This document shows positions 26,355 to 34,060 of a stretch of DNA of 64,000 bases, in pieces. The position numbers and the translations under genes were made by a program. The notes under the pieces are model-generated. The model was not told where the DNA came from. It was given only the letters and a program-made list of their open reading frames with translations, and searched no databases. The first letter of the stretch is position 1. The number at the start of each line of letters is the position of its first letter. Location of the stretch: assembly GCF_000027225.1 (NCBI RefSeq), contig NC_013892.1, positions 1,178,001 to 1,242,000 of the forward strand, written 5' to 3'. Source of the DNA: Xenorhabdus bovienii SS-2004. GTDB lineage: Bacteria > Pseudomonadota > Gammaproteobacteria > Enterobacterales > Enterobacteriaceae.

Positions 26355-26630
26355 ATGAGTCTAGATCTACTACATGAACGTGAAAAAGAAAGGGCAGCAG
26401 ATGCCGTCAAAATCAACAATGGACGTAAGCCGCAGTTTGGTGACCACATGCGCAATCCGTGGGCGGGAGAAATTAACCCGCATCGGGATGGCTATTTTGT
26501 CAGAGCGCGACGTGTTACTGGAAAATTTAATCCCGGCTTGTGGTATCAGATGACCGACAAAAAAGGCCAGTTTTGGGAGATTGAAGGTAAGTACGCAATA
26601 TTCATTGATCATTTGGAGGGGGTGAAATGA
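26355..26630 (+). CDS. Hypothetical nin-region protein
   Basis: 91 residues from the ATG at 26355 (AAGGA 9 bases upstream). HMRNPWAGEINPHRDGYFVR then GLWYQMTDKKGQFWEIEG suggest a small beta-rich domain. Overlaps ninX by ATGA. Function unknown. Confidence 0.65.
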   Translation: MSLDLLHEREKERAADAVKINNGRKPQFGDHMRNPWAGEINPHRDGYFVRARRVTGKFNPGLWYQMTDKKGQFWEIEGKYAIFIDHLEGVK

Positions 26631-27076
26631 AACTAAAAACGAGTGAGCTGACTGGTCGGGCGTTGGATTTTTCCGTAGCTAAAGCGACAGATATGGATAT
26701 TTATATTTTTGGCCGCCCTAGTGATGCTGAATATGGATGGATTGGTAATAACAACGTCACAATGGAGTCATTTTTAACGTCCATAGTTACTATTGATTTT
26801 TGTGGGAAAATGCGTATTGAGTTCAACGGTGAAGCAAAATCTTACTCTCCATCAACTAACTGGTCTCAGTGTGGCGAGTTGATTGAGAAATACCATATTG
26901 AATTGTATTTTAATTCAGTAAACGAAGTCTGGTCGGCATACATATTTAATTATGAAAAGTTTGAAAGTGTAATTGAAGATGGCAGCACCCCACAAATCGC
27001 CATCTGTCGCGCGGTAGTGGCTGCTAAGTTGGGTGATGAGATAGAGATACCAGATGAGCTGGTGGAGGGGGTATGA
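26627..27076 (+). CDS. ninX: NinX family protein (DUF2591)
   Basis: 149 residues. MKLKTSELTGRALDFSVAKA, SYSPSTNWSQCGELIEKY and AICRAVVAAKLGDEIEIPDEL are the conserved parts of this P22-type family. Function unknown. Tightly packed with the Lar-like gene. Confidence 0.88.
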   Translation: MKLKTSELTGRALDFSVAKATDMDIYIFGRPSDAEYGWIGNNNVTMESFLTSIVTIDFCGKMRIEFNGEAKSYSPSTNWSQCGELIEKYHIELYFNSVNEVWSAYIFNYEKFESVIEDGSTPQIAICRAVVAAKLGDEIEIPDELVEGV

Positions 27077-27243
27077 CACGGCTTGAGTTGTGTCCTGAAT
27101 GTGACAGCGACGATTTTTTGGCGATAAATGGGATCCGCCCCTGTAATTTTGTAGAGTGTTACAGATGCGGCAATTCAGTTTATGGAACTGACGCACACGC
27201 AGCAATTCAGGCATGGAACCAGAGGGCAAATAACGGAGGTTAG
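27073..27243 (+). CDS. Lar-like zinc-finger protein (restriction alleviation family)
   Basis: ATG at 27073, 56 residues. CPECDSDDF, VECYRCGNSVYG and AIQAWNQRA give the four-cysteine ribbon and tail of the Lar family, whose Rac prophage member modulates type I restriction-modification. Short and easily missed. Starts on the ninX stop. Confidence 0.75.
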   Translation: MTRLELCPECDSDDFLAINGIRPCNFVECYRCGNSVYGTDAHAAIQAWNQRANNGG

Positions 27244-27245
27244 GA

Positions 27246-27689
27246 ATGGAGTGTAATTTTCTATTCCATGAATCAACCAAACACACCGCATGGCAACAAC
27301 TCAAAGAAGTTCTCGCAACAAACCAACCTCACCGCATTATTATCAAACCGTGGAAAAACACCCGCTCATTATCTCAGAACGCGACCGCACATATGTGGTT
27401 TGGCGAGATTAGTCGTTTTCTGAAATCTAATGGCGCTAAATTCTCACCGGATGAAGTCAAGGAAATGATGAAACACACATTTTTGGGCTATGAGGCAGTG
27501 GAGCGGATTGATGCCAGAACTCAGGAACCAGAGCGTGTCAGGACACTGCGCCAGACCTCCAAATTGGACACAGGCGAGATGTTTCGATTCATGGAGCAGG
27601 TTGAACAATGGGCTGCTGGATTAGGTTGTTTTGTGACAATTCCGCATGACAGCGAGTATATGAAACTCAAAGAGGAGCAAGAACGGTGA
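27246..27689 (+). CDS. ninB: NinB recombination protein
   Basis: 147 residues. [20 protein letters not shown] and [15 protein letters not shown] are NinB signatures. In lambda (Orf) it binds single-stranded DNA and can stand in for RecFOR loading functions. Overlaps ninI. Confidence 0.92.
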   Translation: MECNFLFHESTKHTAWQQLKEVLATNQPHRIIIKPWKNTRSLSQNATAHMWFGEISRFLKSNGAKFSPDEVKEMMKHTFLGYEAVERIDARTQEPERVRTLRQTSKLDTGEMFRFMEQVEQWAAGLGCFVTIPHDSEYMKLKEEQER

Positions 27690-28354
27690 ACGAAATCAGA
27701 AATGGAAATTACCTGAAAATCAATGGGGATCGATATCAGAGTATTTTTGTAGTCGGCGACCTCCACGGGTGCTATCAGTTACTGACGGATAAAATGCAAC
27801 AGATTGATTTTAATTATGAAAATGATTTGTTGATATCAGTGGGCGACCTGATTGACAGGGGGGATCGAAATGTCGAATGCCTCGACCTGATAACTCAACC
27901 GTGGTTCAGGGCGGTTCGGGGTAATCATGAGCAAATGGCGATAGATGCGCTATTTCACAATGGCGATAGTGACCTCTGGTTCCAAAATGGCGGTCACTGG
28001 TTTCTCTACTTGGATTATGAGCAGGAAATACTGGCAAAAGCGCTCTTAGCGAAAGCTGAACAGCTGCCGTTAATTATCGAGGTCAACGCAGGACACAAGA
28101 AAATAGTGATCGCCCATGCCGACTACCCCGATGACGAATATGAGTTCGGCAAAGAGGTTGACTGGTTTGATGTCATCTGGAACCGAGGCCGGATTTACAA
28201 TGCTGGTGTTGATATCAGTGGAGAAATTACAGGGGCTGACCTGTTTATATTTGGCCACACTCCCGCTGCAATCCCAGCAAAACACTGGAACCAGCTTTAT
28301 ATCGACACAGGCGCGGTATTTGGGCATGGGCTGCATATGGAGCAAATCAAATGA
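27686..28354 (+). CDS. ninI: NinI-type serine/threonine protein phosphatase
   Basis: 222 residues from a GTG that overlaps the ninB stop. Metallophosphoesterase motifs: GDLHG (24-28), GDLIDRG (53-59), GNHE (79-82) and later GHTP, the set of lambda phosphatase. Two-metal hydrolysis of phosphoproteins in the cytoplasm; its natural target in the phage cycle is unknown. Confidence 0.93.
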   Translation: MNEIRNGNYLKINGDRYQSIFVVGDLHGCYQLLTDKMQQIDFNYENDLLISVGDLIDRGDRNVECLDLITQPWFRAVRGNHEQMAIDALFHNGDSDLWFQNGGHWFLYLDYEQEILAKALLAKAEQLPLIIEVNAGHKKIVIAHADYPDDEYEFGKEVDWFDVIWNRGRIYNAGVDISGEITGADLFIFGHTPAAIPAKHWNQLYIDTGAVFGHGLHMEQIK

Positions 28355-28422
28355 AATACCTAATATTCTTCGGGTTTTGGATAGCAGCCATGCTGATTAT
28401 GGGGATAGTGTTAGGAGGATAG
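28351..28422 (+). CDS. Tiny one-helix membrane peptide (23 aa)
   Basis: ATG overlapping the ninI stop (ATGA), TAG at 28420-28422. [20 protein letters not shown] plus LGG is one hydrophobic helix. The next ribosome site (AGGAGG) is inside its end. Could be a real micropeptide. Confidence 0.4.
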   Translation: MKYLIFFGFWIAAMLIMGIVLGG

Positions 28423-28423
28423 A

Positions 28424-28711
28424 GTGAAACAGAAAACCTACCGCAGTAAAAAATGGCTGGCAGCAGTTGGTCAAATTGAATGCTGTGTTAGATGTGGGAG
28501 ATTCGGCATTCAGGTAGCCCACCGGAACGAAGGAAAGGGAATGGGATTGAAGGTTGATGATAGTCTCACGGCAGCTCTGTGTCCTGAATGCCATCATGCT
28601 ATCGACAATGGAACCGACATGAGCAGAGACGAGCGTAGACACGAGATGGACAGGTCTATTGTTCTTACCGTCAAGGAACTGACCAGGAGGGGATTAATTG
28701 GAGCATTATGA
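28424..28711 (+). CDS. DUF1364 HNH-like nuclease-fold protein
   Basis: 95 residues from a GTG with AGGAGG upstream. CCVRCGRFGIQVAHRNEGKG and LCPECHHAIDNG supply the Cys/His zinc knuckles of this nin-region family, often placed next to RusA. Possible recombination nuclease; activity unproven. Confidence 0.8.
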   Translation: MKQKTYRSKKWLAAVGQIECCVRCGRFGIQVAHRNEGKGMGLKVDDSLTAALCPECHHAIDNGTDMSRDERRHEMDRSIVLTVKELTRRGLIGAL

Positions 28712-29067
28712 AAACCTACAATCTAAAATTGCCGTGGCCTCCATCGAATAACACCTACTGGCGGCACACAAAGCGGAGTCACTACATATCAGAGAAAGGC
28801 ATCACCTACCGACAGCAAATCAGTAACATCATTCAGCAGCAAAACCTCAATATCAGTACCCAGTCTCGCATCAAAATCTCAATTACAGCAAATCCCCCGG
28901 ACAGACGACAGAGAGACCTCGATAACCTGCCTAAAGCGGTTTTCGACTCGTTAACTTATGCCAATTTCTGGGTTGATGACGGCCAAATTGATGATATGCG
29001 GATCAGGCGAGGTGAACGAGTTTCTGGAGGCTATTTGGATGTCCAGATATGGGAGCTGGAGACATGA
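28708..29067 (+). CDS. rusA: RusA-type Holliday junction resolvase
   Basis: 119 residues. The acidic metal site Asp70, Asp72 and Asp91 and Lys76 (RDLDNLPKAVFD, WVDDGQIDD) fall at the same positions as in E. coli RusA. It cuts four-way junctions after recombination and clears replication intermediates before packaging. Overlaps both neighbours by 4 bases. Confidence 0.95.
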   Translation: MKTYNLKLPWPPSNNTYWRHTKRSHYISEKGITYRQQISNIIQQQNLNISTQSRIKISITANPPDRRQRDLDNLPKAVFDSLTYANFWVDDGQIDDMRIRRGERVSGGYLDVQIWELET

Positions 29068-29417
29068 CATTCGACAACTTTAACGAGGCAATTTCCTATG
29101 CCAGAAGACGGCGACGGGATGAGAGGAAGCATTTTGCGGTTCGGCAACGTAGTAATCATCTCTATGTCACTAGGCTGACAGACTGCAAACGCCCTACATG
29201 GTCAACACTGGATGATCTGCGATTTGAGCGTTACGGCGTAAAACCTCACCCACTAGTTAAATTAGAGCTGTCTGATACCCCGCTCATCATCGGCTTACTG
29301 GCCTCTGGTCTGTCACAGCGGAGCGTGGCCAATAAATTTGATGTTACGCGTGGGGCGATACGGCGATTAGTCAACAGGGTAAAACAACAACACACAGTAT
29401 TGCCGGAGGTGAGATGA
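29064..29417 (+). CDS. Helix-turn-helix nin-region protein
   Basis: 117 residues from the ATG overlapping the rusA stop. An Arg-rich start (ARRRRRDERKHFAVRQRSNH) and a helix-turn-helix SQRSVANKFDVTRGAIRRLV near the C-terminus. Likely a DNA-binding regulator just ahead of Q; family not recognised. Confidence 0.65.
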   Translation: MTFDNFNEAISYARRRRRDERKHFAVRQRSNHLYVTRLTDCKRPTWSTLDDLRFERYGVKPHPLVKLELSDTPLIIGLLASGLSQRSVANKFDVTRGAIRRLVNRVKQQHTVLPEVR

Positions 29418-30007
29418 AAAAGGGAGATTTTACGGATTTGGCCTATTTTCGGTCTGAAAATCAACTCCGTCAGAAATGGTGCAAAGGAGTGGGAAAAATT
29501 ACGCCATCTGATCGCACATGGGTACGATACATGCTGATGCTATGGGGGGCTGATAATCAGGGGGATGATTTGCCGGATGGTGGGAATATCAATGTCATTG
29601 GCCGCCTGATGGTGAGGGATACGTGGGATGATGGAACGACTACCGCAATTAAACTGGTTATGATCAATTATGCGAAGTTAGGCTACACCGGAAAAGAATT
29701 ACTGGAAAAAGTGAAAGAAGTCATTATGCCTCATCAGTCAACACTCGGTGCACTTCGCCTCGCCAAAGAAAAAGATGACGCCGAGTTTGTTGAGAAATGC
29801 ATGACCGAAATATTCACTATTGATAATCCAATTCGCGATGTAGTTATTAAACGATACAAGAAGTGCAAAAGCTCGCAAAACATTTTAGAAGCGCTTTCTC
29901 ATAAGACGGGTATTGATATTGATTCTGCCAAAAGGCGTATCAGGTGGGCTAACAAGGCTGCTGAGGATATGATTTATTCCATTATGTCAGAAAGAAATAG
30001 TAATTAA
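29414..30007 (+). CDS. Late antitermination protein Q candidate
   Basis: 197 residues. Last gene of the PR operon and directly followed by a strong promoter and terminator, the layout of lambda Q-PR'-tR'. Contains WVRYMLMLWGADNQGDDLPD and a C-terminal helix-turn-helix-like SQNILEALSHKTGIDIDSAK. Resembles DUF1133-type Q proteins. It would let polymerase read through tR' into the lysis and head-tail genes. Position is the main support. Confidence 0.7.
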   Translation: MKKGDFTDLAYFRSENQLRQKWCKGVGKITPSDRTWVRYMLMLWGADNQGDDLPDGGNINVIGRLMVRDTWDDGTTTAIKLVMINYAKLGYTGKELLEKVKEVIMPHQSTLGALRLAKEKDDAEFVEKCMTEIFTIDNPIRDVVIKRYKKCKSSQNILEALSHKTGIDIDSAKRRIRWANKAAEDMIYSIMSERNSN

Positions 30008-30039
30008 TTCTATAAAATAATAAATAAGGAGAAAAATAT

Positions 30040-30068
30040 TTGACAAACGCGCCTAAAAACTATATGTT
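30040..30068 (+). promoter_or_regulatory. PR' late promoter
   Basis: TTGACA (30040-30045), 17-base spacer, TATGTT (30063-30068), right after the Q candidate. The qut element expected over it cannot be recognised by eye. Confidence 0.75.
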
Positions 30069-30106
30069 TTATGTTATGCTCGGGCAGTAAAACCGAAAAG
30101 CAGTTA

Positions 30107-30135
30107 AGCCTCACTAAATCAAGTGGGGCTTTTTC
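30107..30135 (+). terminator. tR' terminator
   Basis: Stem AGCCTCACT/AGTGGGGCT with a 7-base loop and a T-run, about 35 bases after the PR' start. The stop that Q would overcome. Confidence 0.85.
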
Positions 30136-30149
30136 ATATCTACTCGTAG

Positions 30150-30344
30150 TCAATTTTCATTTTTATTCATCAGTAATTTCAGCGCATCGTTGAATGCCTC
30201 GCAGTGTTCATCATAGACGCCGCGATATTCGGCGTTAAAAATATCCGACATCGCCTCACCGATAGTCGTTTTATAAATCGGCGTATTGTCATCCAATAAC
30301 TGACAGATAGCGCGTCCAATCAGGGTGTATGCGTTCGTGTTCAT
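30150..30344 (-). CDS. Small hypothetical protein on the opposite strand
   Basis: 64 residues reading left against the late transcript: AYTLIGRAICQLLDDNTPIY and EHCEAFNDALKLLMNKNEN. Placed between tR' and the tRNA, so it is likely a separately expressed accessory gene. Late read-through would give antisense RNA over it. The following 30345-30547 shows no gene. Confidence 0.5.
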   Translation of the reverse strand: MNTNAYTLIGRAICQLLDDNTPIYKTTIGEAMSDIFNAEYRGVYDEHCEAFNDALKLLMNKNEN

Positions 30345-30547
30345 GATAAACCTCAGTGATTAAAAATTAACCTCACTAATTTAATCCTCGATGATTAATT
30401 TATCAATACCGGATAATTGATCGGGGTCGGACAACACCTTATATCACTGTTAAATCAATGTGTTAAATGTGATTTCTGGTGACATGAGCAGCACCTTGAT
30501 CCCCATGGATAACTCAACCTGTCGGTGAGACCGACTAGTTCAAATCC

Positions 30548-30573
30548 AAGGCTGCACTTCGGTGTGGCCTTTC
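30548..30573 (+). terminator. 10-bp hairpin with TTCG loop
   Basis: AAGGCTGCAC-TTCG-GTGTGGCCTT, 10 pairs with two G-U, just before the tRNA. The T-run is short, so it may be a processing signal. Confidence 0.6.
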
Positions 30574-30581
30574 CTGTATCT

Positions 30582-30657
30582 GGAACTTTGGCGTAGAGGG
30601 TTCGCGCGGATGCCTGAAGAGCATCAGGACTCGGTTCGATTCCGAGAGGTTCCACCA
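30582..30657 (+). tRNA. Phage tRNA-Phe (anticodon GAA)
   Basis: 76 bases. Acceptor GGAACTT/AGGTTCC, D-stem GCGT/GCGC with loop AGAGGGTTC, anticodon stem GATGC/GCATC around CTGAAGA, four-base variable loop, T-arm CTCGG-TTCGATT-CCGAG and encoded CCA. All standard positions fit. Lies between Q and holin, where Shiga-toxin phages carry tRNA genes. Confidence 0.88.
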
Positions 30658-30665
30658 AATTATCG

Positions 30666-30692
30666 AAGGTCGCTTAGGTGGCCTTTTTTCTT
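30666..30692 (+). terminator. Terminator after the phage tRNA
   Basis: AAGGTCGC-TTAG-GTGGCCTT then a long T-run. The following 30693-30939 has no supported gene; it holds the holin leader. Confidence 0.85.
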
Positions 30693-30939
30693 TTAGGCTG
30701 CCAACTGCCGTGTAAGTGTTGGGTGGGTTGCTGGGTTACCTATTCCAGCCGACAGCAAACTCTCATAAATTGGCAGGATCACAATTTAACTCAAAAAAAC
30801 CATGCAGGGTAATACCTGCTAAATGTTACGCATTGCGTATCTGCCGTCGCCAGTTCGGGGCGGCATCTCCTATTAACTCAACTCACAGGGGCGACCATAG
30901 CTCACCCCACGGACGCCCATTGTTCAAATGGGGTGGAAT

Positions 30940-31278
30940 ATGAAGATGAAAGAGAATCCTGATGTATGGGTACACCTCGGAGAGTGGCTCATATCGGTAA
31001 GAGAGCAAGGCATTTGGGCAACTCTTGCCGGAACGATGGCATTTTTTCGCGGTCGCTATAACGGTGGCGGCTGGGTAAAGGTTTCAATCGACGCTTTTAT
31101 GTGTGCCATGTTCGCCTGGTTCATTCGTGACGTATTAAATTTCATGGGTCTGAATCCTGACCTGGCCTACATCGGCAGTGTGGTGATTGGCTATCTCGGT
31201 ACAGACTTCATCGGTCAATTGCTGCGTAAGGCGGCAGAGAAAAGAGCGGGGGTATCCTCTGATGAAAATCAGCAATAA
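30940..31278 (+). CDS. Lambda S-like class I holin
   Basis: 112 residues from the ATG at 30940, similar to lambda S throughout ([38 protein letters not shown]). Three membrane helices and a charged C-terminus ([17 protein letters not shown]). It begins Met-Lys-Met, the lambda dual-start pattern that yields holin and antiholin. Opens the inner membrane at lysis time. Overlaps the lysozyme gene by 17 bases. Confidence 0.93.
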   Translation: MKMKENPDVWVHLGEWLISVREQGIWATLAGTMAFFRGRYNGGGWVKVSIDAFMCAMFAWFIRDVLNFMGLNPDLAYIGSVVIGYLGTDFIGQLLRKAAEKRAGVSSDENQQ

Positions 31279-31696
31279 AGGACTGGAATTCATTCAGCAA
31301 TGGGAAGGCCTGAAACTGAAAGCCTACCCTGACCCGGCAACAGGTGGCATCCCGTGGACGATTGGTTATGGCCATACGAAAGATGTGAAGCCCGGTCAAG
31401 TAATCACAGAGCAGCAGGCCGAAGCTTTCTTGCATGATGACCTCATACCCGCTTACGCCACACTGGAGCGATTGGTTAAGGTGCCACTGACTCAAGGTCA
31501 GTTTGATGCCTTGTGCTCCTTTATCTTCAATTGTGGTACCGGCAATTTCTCCGGTTCTACTTTGCTAAAGAAAATCAATGCCGGTGATTATGCAGGCGCA
31601 GCGGCAGAATTTCCCCGATGGAATAAGGCGGCTGGTAAGGTGATGAACGGCCTGACTCGGCGTAGGGCATCTGAACAACAGATGTTTTTGTCATGA
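31262..31696 (+). CDS. Phage lysozyme (glycoside hydrolase 24)
   Basis: 144 residues from the ATG at 31262. Catalytic Glu15 ([11 protein letters not shown]), Asp24 and Thr33 (WTIGYGHT) match T4-type lysozyme; ending [14 protein letters not shown] is typical. No signal or anchor helix at the N-terminus, so it needs the holin hole. Hydrolyses peptidoglycan glycan strands. Confidence 0.94.
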   Translation: MKISNKGLEFIQQWEGLKLKAYPDPATGGIPWTIGYGHTKDVKPGQVITEQQAEAFLHDDLIPAYATLERLVKVPLTQGQFDALCSFIFNCGTGNFSGSTLLKKINAGDYAGAAAEFPRWNKAAGKVMNGLTRRRASEQQMFLS

Positions 31697-32166
31697 AACT
31701 CACACTGACCCACTACACGATCATTGTTCTGTTTGTTACTACAGGCATAACCTCATTCGGAAGCTACCATTACAGTACTGAGTATGAGAAACAGAAAGAG
31801 GCTAATGGGCGTCAGGCAACTGAAATCCAGCAACTGACCGACACCCTAAACTACCAGAACACGCACATTGATATGCTGCATGAGATGGACACCAAGCACA
31901 CTCAGGAACTCGACAATGCCAAATCTGAAATTGATACTCTTAGGGCTGATGTTGCCGCTGGCCGTCGCAAGTTGCGCATCAAAGCCATCTGTCCCGTGCC
32001 TGAAACCACTTCCTCCCGCAGCATGGTCGATGCAACCACCGTCGAACTCTCTGGAGAAACTGGATCAACTGTTCTCGATATCCGAGAAGACATCATCAAC
32101 GACCTCGCAAAATTAAGATATTTGCAGGATTACGTTAATACTGAATGTTATGAGGTGAAGAAATGA
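31693..32166 (+). CDS. Rz: Rz inner-membrane spanin
   Basis: 157 residues. An N-terminal anchor helix (YTIIVLFVTTGITSFG), then a long coiled coil (about 35-105) in the periplasm. Overlaps the lysozyme stop and contains Rz1 in another frame. With Rz1 it fuses inner and outer membranes in the last step of lysis. Confidence 0.9.
   Translation: MKLTLTHYTIIVLFVTTGITSFGSYHYSTEYEKQKEANGRQATEIQQLTDTLNYQNTHIDMLHEMDTKHTQELDNAKSEIDTLRADVAAGRRKLRIKAICPVPETTSSRSMVDATTVELSGETGSTVLDIREDIINDLAKLRYLQDYVNTECYEVKK
31916..32116 (+). CDS. Rz1: Rz1 outer-membrane spanin lipoprotein, nested in Rz
   Basis: 66 residues from the ATG at 31916, wholly inside Rz in the +1 frame. Signal MPNLKLILLGLMLPLAVASC with lipobox VASC, then a Pro-rich mature part (CLKPLPPAAWSMQPP). 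The usual Rz/Rz1 nested arrangement. Confidence 0.88.
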   Translation: MPNLKLILLGLMLPLAVASCASKPSVPCLKPLPPAAWSMQPPSNSLEKLDQLFSISEKTSSTTSQN

Positions 32167-32477
32167 GAACAGAAGTTGATCTGGTCTACTTTGAGAAAGA
32201 CAGAACCGAGCGAACGCAGCTCAGTAAATACTATGTATTGCATGACAATTTAGAAACAATTCTTGACCAAACACTCCTCATTAACAAAGACCAATTCGGT
32301 GAATACACTGCAAAAATGGAATTTGAAAACTTTCCGAGACTGGAGTCAGAGAAAGAAGCGGCGTTAAGACTCGCGGACTGGATGCGACGCATGAGTGAAG
32401 CGATAGAAGATCACTGGCAGGACAAGAAACAGTCTCCAGAGGCCGTTCAGTTTATTGGAGAACCTCAGAGTAAGTGA
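32163..32477 (+). CDS. Hypothetical late protein
   Basis: 104 residues, acidic, helical (NKDQFGEYTAKMEFENFPRL). Starts on the Rz stop, so it belongs to the lysis transcript. No family recognised. Confidence 0.6.
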   Translation: MRTEVDLVYFEKDRTERTQLSKYYVLHDNLETILDQTLLINKDQFGEYTAKMEFENFPRLESEKEAALRLADWMRRMSEAIEDHWQDKKQSPEAVQFIGEPQSK

Positions 32478-32487
32478 TACTGGGGTT

Positions 32488-32520
32488 GCAGGAGCCATCC
32501 TGTCTCCTGCTTGATTGTTA
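32488..32520. terminator. Hairpin between convergent genes
   Basis: GCAGGAG/CTCCTGC (32488-32494, 32504-32510) with T-rich sequence after it; between the lysis genes and the leftward secreted peptide gene. Confidence 0.6.
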
Positions 32521-32691
32521 TTATAAACAGTATTGAGTCGTGTTATCCGAATTTAACAAAAGACAGGCAGCTGTACACTCTGCATATAATATGGGTGATA
32601 GAGCAAGAGGTAAGCAGAAATTAGCATAAGTCTGCATTGAAGCTAAAAGAGTCGTGCCTGCTACTAGGCAAAGAAGAAGATATTTTTTCAT
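32521..32691 (-). CDS. Small secreted cysteine-containing peptide
   Basis: 56 residues from the ATG at 32691 (GGAGAATGATT upstream). Signal peptide MKKYLLLCLVAGTTLLASMQ with cleavage near TYA-N, then about 33 mature residues with four cysteines (FCLP, AECTAACLL, QYCL). Transcribed against the phage late genes, so likely expressed in the lysogen. Possible lysogenic-conversion factor; no family recognised. Confidence 0.6.
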   Translation of the reverse strand: MKKYLLLCLVAGTTLLASMQTYANFCLPLALSPILYAECTAACLLLNSDNTTQYCL

Positions 32692-32857
32692 AATCATTCT
32701 CCACATCTTTTACAACGTTATTATCACAAAGACGAGTAAACCTAATAAACCCATCTCCACCCAACAACAAGCGAATAATACTGAACAATTAGTTACTCTC
32801 TGAAACTAAAGCCAATATTTCTTTACCCATTCCCTTGAGTGGTTAAAGGAATCCCCC

Positions 32858-32887
32858 ATGCCATCAGTTAACACGGGTGGCATTTTT
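32858..32887 (+). terminator. Hairpin terminator
   Basis: ATGCCA (32858-32863) pairs TGGCAT (32878-32883), followed by T5. In the 330-base gap before rha. Confidence 0.65.
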
Positions 32888-32945
32888 GTATCTGCATTTC
32901 ACCGCGTCCCGCTCGACGCATAAATACCAAAGAACCTTTCAGGAT

Positions 32946-33015
32946 AAGCCTTGAGGAATACCGGCAGTGGTCTGGTTAACCCTCTTTGGGCTGGTTATTC
33001 CTGAGCGCAAGGTTT
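32946..33015 (+). promoter_or_regulatory. Structured leader upstream of rha
   Basis: CCTTG/CAAGG (32949-32953, 33008-33012) and AGGAATA/TATTCCT (32954-32960, 32996-33002) stack with a five-base bulge, then CC-GC pairs. The loop contains the palindrome GGTTAACC. It ends 25 bases before the rha start. Confidence 0.6.
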
Positions 33016-33036
33016 ATCTCTAAAAGGAACTAACCC

Positions 33037-33567
33037 ATGAAAGAAGTAACCGTTATCCCTCCATTCGATTTTCAAGAGATGGTAACAGCCGTACAAGATA
33101 AGGTAGTGACAACCAGTCTCAAAATAGCCTCATATTTTGGCAAGCGTCATGACAACGTTTTAAGAAAGATTCGCCAAGTTAGAGATGAGTGTCCTGATAA
33201 TTTTGCCGCCCTCAATTTTGAGGAGGCTGATTTCATTGATAAAAATGGCGATGTACAACCGATGTTCAATCTAACAAAAGATGGTTACATATTGGTTGTA
33301 ATGGGCTTTACTGGTAAAGCAGCGATGCTAATCAAGGTTAACTACATTCAGGCCTTCAATTGGATGGCGGAGCAAATTGACAGATGGAAAGACCTAGGCG
33401 AAGAGGCGCAACATCGTCATGCTCTGAAAGTTGCGAAATCCGAAATCAAAGCTCGAATGGGTAGCCGATTGATGAACGATAGAAAGAAAGAGAAAAAGTT
33501 GCTGGAATTGGAATATGAACAAATTTTATCTTTGACGCAGCCAAAATTACTTTTCGATGAGGATTAA
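33037..33567 (+). CDS. rha: Rha family regulatory protein
   Basis: 176 residues. The Rha DNA-binding domain covers about 22-115: TTSLKIASYFGKRHDNVLRK, FNLTKDGYILVVMGFTGKAA. In phi-80 and P22 relatives Rha proteins interfere with growth in hosts lacking IHF. The C-terminal part is Lys-rich and helical. Preceded by a structured leader and followed by its own terminator, so an independent unit. Confidence 0.88.
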   Translation: MKEVTVIPPFDFQEMVTAVQDKVVTTSLKIASYFGKRHDNVLRKIRQVRDECPDNFAALNFEEADFIDKNGDVQPMFNLTKDGYILVVMGFTGKAAMLIKVNYIQAFNWMAEQIDRWKDLGEEAQHRHALKVAKSEIKARMGSRLMNDRKKEKKLLELEYEQILSLTQPKLLFDED

Positions 33568-33608
33568 TAGCTCAGCTACCCTCTGACACGATAAGCGATT
33601 GATATTAT

Positions 33609-33640
33609 CGAGGCCCTCAGTTTGGTGGCCTCGGTTAATT
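33609..33640 (+). terminator. Terminator after rha
   Basis: CGAGGCC/GGCCTCG, 7 pairs around an 11-base loop, then T-rich. A second hairpin AGCATCC/GGGGTGCT occurs at about 33775-33797. The rest of 33641-33920 is AT-rich, without a gene I can support. Confidence 0.65.
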
Positions 33641-33920
33641 CAGCTAACTATCTGAAATTAGCGAGGCCGTCACTTTGGTTCAGCTCCAATCGGCCAAAAA
33701 ATTGTCTGATTACACTAACTCACTGATATTTGCATTGGTCACTGGATCAATGACCATTTCACAAAATTCTGCAAAGCATCCGAAAAGGGGTGCTTGATAA
33801 ATTCTTATTTAAAAATGTTCGTAAAATATGCAGCATTTAGTACGTAAAAATACGTTTAATCATGCCTTTCACATTTCCATAGAATATACTGGAATAGTTA
33901 ATATATTTTGAGGTAATGAA

Positions 33921-34060
33921 ATGAAAGAGATTATTGCTGCGATAATTTTCTTTGGGGTAATTTTTGGAAACGCTAATGCGGCCGAATTTACTTGTCAGTT
34001 AGAAAACAATAAATATGTAAATGTATCAGTGGAGCAAGGAAAGACGCCTGTTTATAGATA
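33921..34060 (+). pseudogene. 5' part of secreted-protein gene split by IS630
   Basis: ATG at 33921 with GAGG upstream. Signal peptide MKEIIAAIIFFGVIFGNANA, then AEFTCQLENNKYVNVSVEQG and KTPVYR. The frame enters the IS630 element and stops there. Removing the element and one TA joins it in frame to 35166 onward, restoring about 150 residues with a cysteine early and one late. Probable periplasmic accessory protein. Confidence 0.8.

Noticed and set aside
30486..30560. A second tRNA upstream of tRNA-Phe
   Set aside because: A GTCGGT/ACCGAC hairpin and a TTCAAAT loop-like string are present, but no acceptor or T-stem pairs correctly.
30716..30943. 75-residue open frame before the holin
   Set aside because: No ribosome site, odd composition and it runs over the holin leader; treated as chance.
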